This document shows, one piece after another, positions 1 through 5,538 of a stretch of 6,169 bases of DNA. Both the position numbers and the translations under genes were made by a program. Where the stretch lies: the NCBI GenBank assembly GCA_022615525.1, contig JAKEGN010000157.1:1-6169 (forward strand), given 5' to 3'. The notes under the pieces were generated by a model. That model ran no database searches and was not told the DNA's origin. It was given only the letters and a program-made list of their open reading frames with translations. The number at the start of each line of letters is the position of its first letter. Position 1 is the first letter of the stretch. Source of the DNA: Woeseiaceae bacterium (lineage in GTDB: Bacteria > Pseudomonadota > Gammaproteobacteria > Steroidobacterales > Woeseiaceae).

Positions 1-72
1 GGGCTGCTGCTCGCCGATGCGCAATGGCGGCATGGGTTTGGAATCGTCGTCCTCACGGGACTTCTTGAACAT
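1..72 (-). CDS. N-terminus of an unidentified protein (partial, runs off left edge)
   Basis: An ATG at 72-70 opens a minus-strand frame that stays open to the window edge, giving 24 residues that begin MFKKSREDDD and continue with a Pro-rich stretch ending GEQQP. The start is supported by a strong ribosome binding site, GGAGG, seven bases upstream. The visible part is hydrophilic and charged, with no signal peptide, so a cytoplasmic N-terminus is likely. A short charged MFxK start followed by a flexible stretch is seen in some bactofilin-type cytoskeletal proteins, but 24 residues cannot establish a family and I make no functional claim. The gene is co-directional with the membrane-protein gene at 218-625. 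Repeat cluster 1 separates the two, so they are unlikely to be tightly coupled. Confidence 0.6.
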   Translation of the reverse strand, partial: MFKKSREDDDSKPMPPLRIGEQQP

Positions 73-119
73 GATGAATCCTCCGGAGCTGTGCCAAGCG
101 TGTTACAGCCCAAAGAATA

Positions 120-186
120 CCCCAAGAAAAGGTGTCAGGTTTATTTTCCCCCAACAGGAAAATAAACCTGACACCTTTTCTTGGGG
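120..186. repeat. Perfect 30-bp inverted repeat with 7-base loop
   Basis: The left arm at 120-149 (begins CCCCAAGAAAAGGTGTCAGG, ends TTTATTTTCC) is the exact reverse complement of 157-186, with loop CCCAACA at 150-156. It should fold into a very stable hairpin in either transcript. It lies between the minus-strand membrane-protein gene and the start of the left-edge gene. It could stop or slow read-through from the former, but the T run expected of a classical intrinsic terminator is absent on the minus strand. Confidence 0.93.
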
Positions 187-232
187 AAAATAAATCCGGC
201 ACTTTTTTGTAGATCGGTCACCGTCCCCGATT
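120..232. repeat. Repeat cluster 1: REP/MITE-like palindromic element
   Basis: This cluster contains three parts. A perfect 30-bp inverted repeat lies at 120-186. A partial second unit of the other sequence variant, GAAAATAAATCCGGCAC, lies at about 185-201 and is followed by a T run. A minus-strand head motif lies at 212-232, reading AATCGGGGACGGTGACCGAT. The same building blocks recur in the clusters at 2325-2407, 3605-3733 and 6009-6144. The head overlaps the end of the membrane-protein gene and provides its stop codon. Organisation into hairpin plus conserved head resembles REP-type elements moved by single-strand Y1 (TnpA-REP) transposases. That assignment is inference, because no transposase is in the window. 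Confidence 0.85.
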
Positions 233-625
233 CATCAGCACAGGCCGCCTGGTCAGCAGTACAGCCAGGTAGGCGCCGGCCACCACGTCGAATGTCATGC
301 AGAAGCCGGGCCACCATTCCGGCACTCCGGGATTGTCGATGAAGTGGTGATGCACGAGGTCGAAAATGCCGTGACCGGCGAGTGCCGCAGCGACCAGCCA
401 GAGGCTGGTCCTGAAACCGATCGCGGCAAGCAGCACGAATACGGCGGTCGCGATGATCTCGGCTGCAAGCACAGGCCCGGGCGCCGCCATCGCCGCGAAC
501 AACACGCAGTAACCAGCAACGGTTATCGTTACCGCGGGATAGAAGACGCGCTCGCGGTCGAAGCCGACAGCCGTGGCACCGCCCATCACGGCCAGTGCAA
601 GAACCAATCCAATAAGGTACTCCAT
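218..625 (-). CDS. Small multi-pass membrane protein with His/Asp/Trp-rich motif, unknown function
   Basis: This is a 135-residue integral membrane protein. I chose the ATG at 625-623 because AGGAGG lies six bases upstream and the protein then begins with a transmembrane helix (MEYLIGLVLALAVMGG); the frame extends further upstream, but that part is arginine-rich and lacks such a signal. Hydrophobic segments lie near residues 2-21, 30-48, 52-71, 72-91 and 107-125. The most conserved-looking stretch is at 84-113: GHGIFDLVHHHF, then NPGVPEWWPGFC, then Asp113. The clustered His85, Asp89 and His92-94 could bind a metal or take part in catalysis, but this is only a suggestion. I do not recognise a named family with confidence. 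The last residues, Asn-Arg-Gly-Arg, and the TGA stop lie inside the repeat head motif, so the native C-terminus may have been replaced. Confidence 0.82.
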   Translation of the reverse strand: MEYLIGLVLALAVMGGATAVGFDRERVFYPAVTITVAGYCVLFAAMAAPGPVLAAEIIATAVFVLLAAIGFRTSLWLVAAALAGHGIFDLVHHHFIDNPGVPEWWPGFCMTFDVVAGAYLAVLLTRRPVLMNRGR

Positions 626-846
626 TGCTAGCCTCCTGCGGCTCGGTGGCCGACCAAGGTATGTTCCCACGCGCTCCCGGAGGCGTACTGCGCCGCGGCC
701 AGTCTGCCACGTTTTCCGCACCGAGCGCACCAAGCCGCGCACGACGCTCGACGCCCCATGAATCGGTCTACGTAAATGTACGACTGTCAAGCGCGCAGCC
801 ACAGGCCTAGCATTCTTCGCATACATAGGCACTGAGGTGTTCAACG
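626..846. other. Divergent intergenic region, no clear regulatory element
   Basis: This gap lies between the minus-strand membrane-protein gene and the plus-strand repeat-protein gene, so it should hold promoters for both. On the minus strand a good -35-like hexamer TTGACA is read from 790 to 785, but no convincing -10 follows at 16-18 bases. On the plus strand a weak -10-like ATACAT lies at 821-826 without a matching -35. It is the only gap in the window that contains no copy of the repeat family. Confidence 0.4.
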
Positions 847-1575
847 ATGAGTACTCCACAACGGCCGCAACTTGCGGCATTCGTGCTCGCCATTGGTTTG
901 TCGGGCAGTTGCGTCGCCTTCGCCCAACACGGCGGGCAAGATCAGGGCGGCCAGCAGAACCGGGAGCAGGCTCAACGGGCAGAGCAGCAACTCGATCGTG
1001 ACCGCGACCTCACTCGCGACCGGGATCGCACCCAAACGCAGGACCAGCTGCATGTGCGAGATCAGGAGCAGCTGCACGATGAGGACATCTATGGCACCGG
1101 GCTGATGTCGACCGCGGAACGCGAACAGTATCGGCAGCGTCTTCAGGCCGTGCGGACAGATCAGGAGTGGGCACAGCTACGAGCCCAGCATGAGGAGCAG
1201 ATGCAGACCCGGGCGCGCACGAAGAATGCGACTCTCGATCCGCCGATTTACGGCCAGTACATGCTGACAAAGGAGGAGCAAGCCCGCTATCGCGAGCGAC
1301 TGCACACCGCACAGAACGAGCAGGCGCGAATCGCCGTGCGCGCCGAGAACCAGGAGATGGTGCGCAACCGTGCGCGCGAACTCGGCATGGATGCTCCGGC
1401 GCCGCTGTATGGCCAGCAGATGATGACGGAGCAAGAGCAGCAACAACTCCGCCAGCGCTTGCAGGCTGCGGCGAATGACCAGGAGCGCCAGAAGCTGCAA
1501 AACGAGCACAGGACGCAGATGCAGGAACGGGCTCGCGAGCACCAGGTTCCGGTCGAGGAGCTCGAGCCGGAGTGA
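847..1575 (+). CDS. Periplasmic protein with three tandem 53-residue Gln/Arg/Glu-rich repeats
   Basis: This encodes 242 residues. The ATG is preceded by GAGGTG with a seven-base gap. Residues 1-26 form a signal peptide with probable cleavage after AFA, before Gln27. Residues 27-80 are a low-complexity Gln/Asp/Arg segment (for example RDRDLTRDRDRTQTQDQ). Three repeats follow at residues 81-133, 134-186 and 187-242. Each opens with (I/L)YG, then a Met-Thr/Ser-x-x-E pair, R(Q/E)RL, and a helical tail ending in RAR or RAREH. The exact 53-residue period and heptad-like charge pattern suggest elongated helical repeats. No catalytic motif is seen and I know no established function. Its stop overlaps the start of the beta-barrel gene (GTGA), so the two are probably made together and may act together in the envelope. 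Confidence 0.88.
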   Translation: MSTPQRPQLAAFVLAIGLSGSCVAFAQHGGQDQGGQQNREQAQRAEQQLDRDRDLTRDRDRTQTQDQLHVRDQEQLHDEDIYGTGLMSTAEREQYRQRLQAVRTDQEWAQLRAQHEEQMQTRARTKNATLDPPIYGQYMLTKEEQARYRERLHTAQNEQARIAVRAENQEMVRNRARELGMDAPAPLYGQQMMTEQEQQQLRQRLQAAANDQERQKLQNEHRTQMQERAREHQVPVEELEPE

Positions 1576-2321
1576 GCGCCAGGGTCGGTCCGCGACGCGC
1601 TGATGCCGTCGTGCTGCTCGCACTGCTTGCAGCGCTCGTCCCCGCGGGCAGCGCTGTCGCGCAGGGCAGCCTTCGAGTCGACGCAAGCGTCGAGTACACG
1701 AGTGGTGACTACGGTGGCACCACCGATTACAACGACATCTACGTGCCGCTGACGTTGACTTACGCTTTGCGGCGAGTCGACCTGCGGCTGACGGTGCCGT
1801 ACCTCGAGGCCGAGACTAGCGCCGGCTCGACAGCGAGCGGTCTCGGCGACGTGATTGCGGGCATTACCATTTACGACCTCTGGCGCTCCGCCGACGGCAG
1901 CATGGCGCTCGATTTGACGGGAAAGATCAAGTTCGGCACGGCCGACGAGACCGAGGGCCTGGGCAGCGGCGAGAACGACTACTCGCTGCAGACCGGGCTA
2001 TACAAAGCGCTTCCGAACGGCAACGGCTTGAGTACCGGTGTCGGCTACAGGACGCGCGGAGACACTGCGGTTATCGATCTTGAGAACGTCTGGTTCGCCT
2101 ACATTGGCGGGCTGCACGCGTTCTCGTACCGCATGCGCGGCGGCATCTTCTTTGACTATCGCGAGGCGTCCATCGCCGGCAATGAAGCCGTGCAGGAGCT
2201 CAGTGCCTTCATCTCCCGGCGCATGGACAACCGCTGGGCCGTGCAGGTGTTTTTGCTCAAGGGCTTGAGCGACACGAGTCCGGACTGGGGCGGTGGCTTT
2301 TCCGTGGGCAGCCGGTTCTGA
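1572..2321 (+). CDS. Outer-membrane beta-barrel protein, transporter-like (phenol-degradation MetA-type superfamily)
   Basis: This encodes 249 residues. The start is GTG at 1572, overlapping the upstream stop in GTGA. GAGGAG lies 11 bases upstream, a long gap, so translation probably relies on coupling to the upstream gene. A signal peptide covers residues 1-30, with cleavage after AVA before Gln31. The mature part is rich in alternating amphipathic strands (VDASVEYTSGDYGG, NDIYVPLTLTYAL, VDLRLTVPYLEAE) and Gly/Asp/Asn turns. It ends in a strand GGGFSVGSRF with a C-terminal Phe, the usual signal for outer-membrane barrel assembly. The strand pattern and a LGDVIAG segment resemble proteins annotated as putative MetA-pathway transporters. 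The cargo cannot be read from sequence. The stop lies about four bases before repeat cluster 2. Confidence 0.85.
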   Translation: MSARVGPRRADAVVLLALLAALVPAGSAVAQGSLRVDASVEYTSGDYGGTTDYNDIYVPLTLTYALRRVDLRLTVPYLEAETSAGSTASGLGDVIAGITIYDLWRSADGSMALDLTGKIKFGTADETEGLGSGENDYSLQTGLYKALPNGNGLSTGVGYRTRGDTAVIDLENVWFAYIGGLHAFSYRMRGGIFFDYREASIAGNEAVQELSAFISRRMDNRWAVQVFLLKGLSDTSPDWGGGFSVGSRF

Positions 2322-2324
2322 TAG

Positions 2325-2407
2325 ATCGAAAAAAGGTGTCTGCCTTTTCCCCTTAGACCGAGATTGGTAACTGTCCCCGATCTGGTTCGGTCACTGTCCC
2401 CGAATTA
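2325..2407. repeat. Repeat cluster 2: tandem head motifs and a collapsed hairpin
   Basis: This cluster lies between the convergent barrel and sugar-dehydrogenase genes. It contains GATCGAAAAAAGGTGTCTG at 2325-2342, which folds only as a six-base stem (AAAAGG 2331-2336 with CCTTTT 2343-2348). Two head motifs follow in minus orientation. One is at 2362-2382 (GATCGGGGACAGTTACCAAT on the minus strand). The other is at 2386-2406 (AATTCGGGGACAGTGACCGA). The second overlaps the end of the sugar-dehydrogenase gene. Compared with the other clusters the palindrome seems internally deleted, so this may be a decayed copy. Confidence 0.8.
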
Positions 2408-3524
2408 GTTTCAGCAGCCGCCCCTGGCTGTCTTCGGCTTCGTCTTCCAGCGCCCAGAGCGTGCCGCCGGGGCCTTCGACCACGGCGCGAATGCGGGCGC
2501 CCATCGGGTAGCGTTCGGCCTCGCGGGCGTTTTCGCCGTCGAGTTCGATGCGGATGATTGCTTGCGACGATAGCCCGGCGACGAGTACGTCGCCGCGCCA
2601 GTCGGAGTAAAGCTCTCCTTTATAGACGATCATGTTCCCCGGCGAGATGACCGGCGTCCACCAGATTGCCGGTTTCAAAAACTCGGGGCGCGTGTCGTGA
2701 TCGGGAATCACGTGGCCATCGTAATGGTCGCCGTTCGAGACGATCGGGTAGCCGTAGTTGCCGCCGCGCACGATGCGATTGAGTTCATCGCCGCCCGCCG
2801 GCCCGTGCTCGATCTCCCACAGCCGGCCATTGAGATCGAAGGCAATGCCGAGCGGATTGCGATGGCCCAGCGACCAGATCTGTCCGTAGACGCCCTCTTC
2901 GTCGACGAATGCATCGACGGTCGTGTAGTCGACGAAGGGGTTGTCCTCCGGGACCGAGCCGTCATCGTGAAGGCGCACTATCTTGCCGATCGTGGACTGC
3001 ATGTCCTGCGAGGGCGTGAACTTCTGCCGGTCACCGGAAGAAATCCACAAGTAGCCTTCGTCGTCGAGGAGCAGGCGATGACCGTAATGGCCGTAACCGA
3101 CGAGCTTCGGGTATTGCCGCCAGATCACTTCCGCATCGGACAGGTAAGGACGATCGGTCGCGTTGAGCACGGCGCGCATGACGGCCGCACCGCGGGTGCG
3201 GCCCGTCCCACCCTCGGCGTAGCTCAGGTAGATGAGGCTGTTCTTTGCGAAATCCGGATGGATGGCGACATCGCCGAGCCCGCCCTGTCCGCCGTAATCG
3301 ACGTCCGGCATGCCGCTGACCGCACGGGACTTCACACCGTCCTGGCCGACGATCAAAAGGTTGCCTTTTTTCTCCGTGACCAGCAGGCGGCCATCCGGCA
3401 GGAAGGCCATGGCCCAGGGTTGATCGAAGGAGGTCACCGGTTCGACGGTAAACGGCAGGTTGTTTTGCGCCTGCGCGCCGATCGAAAGCAGGGCGCCGGA
3501 GAGCGCCGCCAAAAGTCGTGTCAT
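2391..3524 (-). CDS. Secreted PQQ-dependent sugar dehydrogenase, soluble Asd/YliI type
   Basis: This 377-residue protein is predicted to oxidise an aldose sugar in the periplasm using pyrroloquinoline quinone. The ATG at 3524-3522 has GAGGG seven bases upstream. Residues 1-19 form a signal peptide cleaved after AQA. The family's six-bladed beta-propeller hallmarks are in order: a QGGLGDVAIHPDF blade motif (80-92), a GHYGHRLLLDDEGYLWISSG stretch (145-164, with the His proposed as catalytic base in this family), GKIVRLHDDGSVPEDNPF (180-197), SLGHRNPLGIAF (218-229), WEIEHGPAGGDELN (236-249) and GGNYGYP (254-260). The length fits the family. The substrate cannot be told from sequence. The final RGQ and TGA stop lie inside a repeat head motif. 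The gene is divergent from the XoxF-like alcohol dehydrogenase, another PQQ enzyme. No PQQ biosynthesis gene is in the window. Confidence 0.93.
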   Translation of the reverse strand: MTRLLAALSGALLSIGAQAQNNLPFTVEPVTSFDQPWAMAFLPDGRLLVTEKKGNLLIVGQDGVKSRAVSGMPDVDYGGQGGLGDVAIHPDFAKNSLIYLSYAEGGTGRTRGAAVMRAVLNATDRPYLSDAEVIWRQYPKLVGYGHYGHRLLLDDEGYLWISSGDRQKFTPSQDMQSTIGKIVRLHDDGSVPEDNPFVDYTTVDAFVDEEGVYGQIWSLGHRNPLGIAFDLNGRLWEIEHGPAGGDELNRIVRGGNYGYPIVSNGDHYDGHVIPDHDTRPEFLKPAIWWTPVISPGNMIVYKGELYSDWRGDVLVAGLSSQAIIRIELDGENAREAERYPMGARIRAVVEGPGGTLWALEDEAEDSQGRLLKLIRGQ

Positions 3525-3546
3525 CTGGAATCCCTCGCTGTTTCTT

Positions 3547-3575
3547 GTTATCCCGCCAGACCACTTTAATGACAG
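3547..3575 (-). promoter_or_regulatory. Possible sigma70-type promoter of the sugar-dehydrogenase gene
   Basis: On the minus strand a -35-like CTGTCA (3575-3570) is separated by 17 bases from a -10-like GATAAC (3552-3547). Each matches the consensus at four of six positions. A start of transcription near 3540 would leave a short leader that still includes the GAGGG ribosome binding site at 3536-3532. Confidence 0.35.
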
Positions 3576-3581
3576 GCGGGA
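3551..3581. promoter_or_regulatory. 7-bp inverted repeat flanking the putative promoter (possible operator)
   Basis: TCCCGCC at 3551-3557 and GGCGGGA at 3575-3581 are perfect inverted repeats around a 17-base spacer. The half-sites touch the -10 and -35 hexamers proposed for the sugar-dehydrogenase promoter, as a dimeric repressor site would. The arms are short and GC-rich, so chance is possible. Confidence 0.3.
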
Positions 3582-3604
3582 AGCGGTGCCAGTTCCCTTG
3601 TCCG

Positions 3605-3733
3605 GTTCGGGGAGATCGGGGACAGGAAAAGGCTGCCTACCAAAAAGGCGCCGGATTTATTTTTCGGGGCGAAATAAATCCGGCACCTTTTCCGGTGACG
3701 GAACTACTCGAATTCAGCAACCGTCCACGATCT
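3605..3733. repeat. Repeat cluster 3: palindromic element in the divergent promoter region
   Basis: A partial head (GTTCGGGGA, 3605-3613) and a head GATCGGGGACAGG (3614-3626) are followed by a degenerate GAAAAGGCTGCCTACC. A hairpin then lies at 3643-3691, and a decayed inverted head, ACCGTCCACGATCT, at about 3720-3733. The layout head, palindrome, inverted head makes the whole element an imperfect palindrome of about 120 bp, like cluster 4. It fills much of the space between the two divergent quinoprotein genes and ends about 40 bases before the alcohol-dehydrogenase start. Confidence 0.82.
3643..3691. repeat. 20-bp inverted repeat with one mismatch
   Basis: The left arm AAAAGGCGCCGGATTTATTT (3643-3662) pairs with AAATAAATCCGGCACCTTTT (3672-3691) across a 9-base loop, TTCGGGGCG. 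The only mismatch is C3649 against A3685. Both arms carry the GCCGGAT variant, also seen in cluster 4, not the GTCAGGT variant of the cluster 1 hairpin. Confidence 0.9.
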
Positions 3734-3739
3734 CTCGGA

Positions 3740-3768
3740 TTGCGGCCTTCGCCGCCAAGTGCTACACA
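3740..3768 (+). promoter_or_regulatory. Weak candidate promoter of the alcohol-dehydrogenase gene
   Basis: TTGCGG (3740-3745) and TACACA (3763-3768) are 17 bases apart. Both are weak matches to sigma70 hexamers. If used, transcription would begin close to the ATG at 3775, giving a leaderless or nearly leaderless message, which would fit the absence of a Shine-Dalgarno sequence. Confidence 0.22.
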
Positions 3769-3774
3769 TGGTCA

Positions 3775-5538
3775 ATGACCACTATCGGTTTGCGCGCGGC
3801 CCTCGCTACGCTGATTCTCGTCACGGCATTGGCCGCTACCGTCGCGGCCGAGGACGACGGCCAGTGGACGCGTCCCGGCAAGGATCTCGGCGCCACCCGT
3901 TACAGCGAGCTTGCCGAGATCACTGCCGCAAACGTCGGCAAGCTGCGACCCACTTTTACCTTCTCCACCGGGGTGCTCGGCGGCCATGAAGGCCAGCCGC
4001 TGGTCGTGGACGGGACTCTCTACGTCGTCACGCCCTATCCCAACGTCCTGTATGCCTTCGACCTCGGCAAAGAGGACTACCCGCTGCGCTTCAAGTACCG
4101 GCCGGACGTAAACCCGGCGGCGGTGGGCGTGGCCTGCTGTGATGCGGTGAACCGCGGCGCCGTCTACGCCGAGGGGAAAATCGTCTACAACCTGCTGGAC
4201 GGTCGCACCGTCGCAGTAGATGCCGAGACCGGCCGCGAATTGTGGAAGACCAAGGTCGCGGAACTCGCCGCTGGCGAGACCATCACCATGGCGCCGCTGG
4301 TGATCGGCGAGCGCGTGCTGGTCGGGCCTTCGGGCGGCGAGTTTGGCATTCACGGCTGGCTCAAAGCTCTCGACCTCGCAACCGGCGCGGTCCTCTGGAC
4401 GGCTCGCAACATGGGCCCGGACAGCGTGGTGCTGGCAACGCCGGGCACCTTCAATTCCTGGTACGACAAGGGCACCGACATTGCGCTGGAGAGCTGGTCC
4501 GGTGATTCCTGGCAACGCGGCGGGGCGCCGGTCTGGGGCTGGCTGTCATACGACCCGGAGCTGGATCTCGCGTACTACGGAACCGGCAACCCCGGGCCCT
4601 ACAACTCCGAACAACGTCCCGGCGACAACAAGTGGAGTTCGAGCGTGCTGGCACGCCGGCCGGGCGATGGCGCGCTGGTCTGGGCCTACCAGTTCACGCC
4701 GAACGACAACTGGGACTACGACGCCAACGCGGAGAATATCCTCACCGAACTGAAGATCGGCGGGGAACGCCGCAAGGTGCTGGTGCACTTCGACAAGAAC
4801 GGTTTCGCCTATACGTTGGATCGGGCCACCGGTGAGCTGTTGGTCGCCGAGCCTTACGTCGAAGTCAACTGGGCGAAGCGCGTCGACCTCGCAACCGGTC
4901 GCCCCGAGGTGGATCCGGCGAAGCTGACCGGCAAGTCGCGCGGCATGGTGAAAAACATCTGCCCGAATCTCGAGGGCGGCAAAAGCCCGGCATCCCCGGC
5001 ATCGTTCTCGCCGAAGACCGGGTTCTTTTACGTGCCGACCAACAACCTGTGCATGGACTGGGAGTCGGGCAACGCGGTGTATATCCGCGGTACGCCCTAT
5101 GTCAGTGCCAACATCCCGTACATTGCCGGGCCCGGCGGGCATCTGGGAGCGTTCATCGCCTGGGATGCGACCACCGGGCGGCGCGTCTGGGAGATCCGGG
5201 AGAAATTCCCGGTGTGGAGCGGTAGCGTCGTCACCGCTGGCGATGTCAGTTTTTACGGCACCCTCGACGGTTGGTTCAAGGCAGCGGATGCACGGACCGG
5301 CGAGCTGCTGTGGAAGTTCAAGGTCGGCTCCGGCGTGGTCGGCGCACCGATCACCTATCGTGCTCCGGACGGCAAGCAGTACGTGGCCATTTACGCCGGC
5401 ATCGGCGGCGACTGGGCGCTGATTGCGGGCGACGTTCAGTCGGCCGACCCTGCAGACGTGCGGGCCCCGTCCGATTTCGCGCCTGATCTTGCGCGGTACA
5501 CCAGCCAGGGTGGCCTGCTGTGGGTTTTCGGGCTGTGA
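3775..5538 (+). CDS. XoxF-like PQQ-dependent alcohol dehydrogenase, lanthanide-type signature
   Basis: This 587-residue periplasmic quinoprotein of the methanol/ethanol dehydrogenase family oxidises a primary alcohol and passes electrons to a cytochrome c. A signal peptide covers residues 1-25 (cleavage after VAA). Family landmarks are the adjacent-cysteine disulphide CCDAVNRG (Cys121-Cys122), Glu189 in GPSGGEFGIHGW, Asn272 in YYGTGNPGPYN, catalytic Asp314 and an extra Asp316 in DNWDYD, Lys341 in HFDKNGFAYTLDR, the Cys396/Cys426 pair, and repeated propeller tryptophan motifs such as DARTGELLWKFK. The Glu-Asn-Asp spacing matches known methanol dehydrogenases. Asp two residues after the catalytic Asp is the known lanthanide-binding signature of XoxF and ExaF/PedH enzymes; calcium enzymes have Ala or Ser there. 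The substrate (methanol or longer) is not decidable. The start has no clear Shine-Dalgarno, but the signal peptide fixes it. The stop overlaps the cytochrome start. Confidence 0.93.
   Translation: MTTIGLRAALATLILVTALAATVAAEDDGQWTRPGKDLGATRYSELAEITAANVGKLRPTFTFSTGVLGGHEGQPLVVDGTLYVVTPYPNVLYAFDLGKEDYPLRFKYRPDVNPAAVGVACCDAVNRGAVYAEGKIVYNLLDGRTVAVDAETGRELWKTKVAELAAGETITMAPLVIGERVLVGPSGGEFGIHGWLKALDLATGAVLWTARNMGPDSVVLATPGTFNSWYDKGTDIALESWSGDSWQRGGAPVWGWLSYDPELDLAYYGTGNPGPYNSEQRPGDNKWSSSVLARRPGDGALVWAYQFTPNDNWDYDANAENILTELKIGGERRKVLVHFDKNGFAYTLDRATGELLVAEPYVEVNWAKRVDLATGRPEVDPAKLTGKSRGMVKNICPNLEGGKSPASPASFSPKTGFFYVPTNNLCMDWESGNAVYIRGTPYVSANIPYIAGPGGHLGAFIAWDATTGRRVWEIREKFPVWSGSVVTAGDVSFYGTLDGWFKAADARTGELLWKFKVGSGVVGAPITYRAPDGKQYVAIYAGIGGDWALIAGDVQSADPADVRAPSDFAPDLARYTSQGGLLWVFGL

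Noticed and set aside
120..186. Classical Rho-independent terminator
   Set aside because: The stem is very strong, but no T run follows it on the minus strand, the direction of the neighbouring genes. A role in termination remains possible but is not shown.
769..790. Minus-strand promoter with TTGACA at 790-785
   Set aside because: The -35-like hexamer is good but no acceptable -10 lies 16-18 bases downstream, and the leader would be about 150 bases.
626..880. N-terminal extension of the small membrane protein
   Set aside because: The extension is Arg-rich and overlaps the divergent gene start. The ATG at 625-623 has a strong AGGAGG and starts directly with a membrane helix.
1010..1699. Minus-strand open frames opposite the repeat protein
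   Set aside because: They are low-complexity Ala/Arg/Ser or Leu/His-rich translations that mirror the repetitive coding strand.
2697..3569. Long plus-strand open frame opposite the sugar dehydrogenase
   Set aside because: The minus-strand protein carries all family motifs. The plus-strand translation has no domain and no good ribosome binding site.
3460..3774. Upstream in-frame extension of the alcohol dehydrogenase (about 105 codons)
   Set aside because: It runs through the opposing gene start and the repeat hairpin, and it would bury the signal peptide that begins at the ATG at 3775.
5520..5534. Earlier GTG start for the cytochrome
   Set aside because: It would add five residues before a perfect lipoprotein signal and lose the GTGA stop-start overlap seen with the later GTG.
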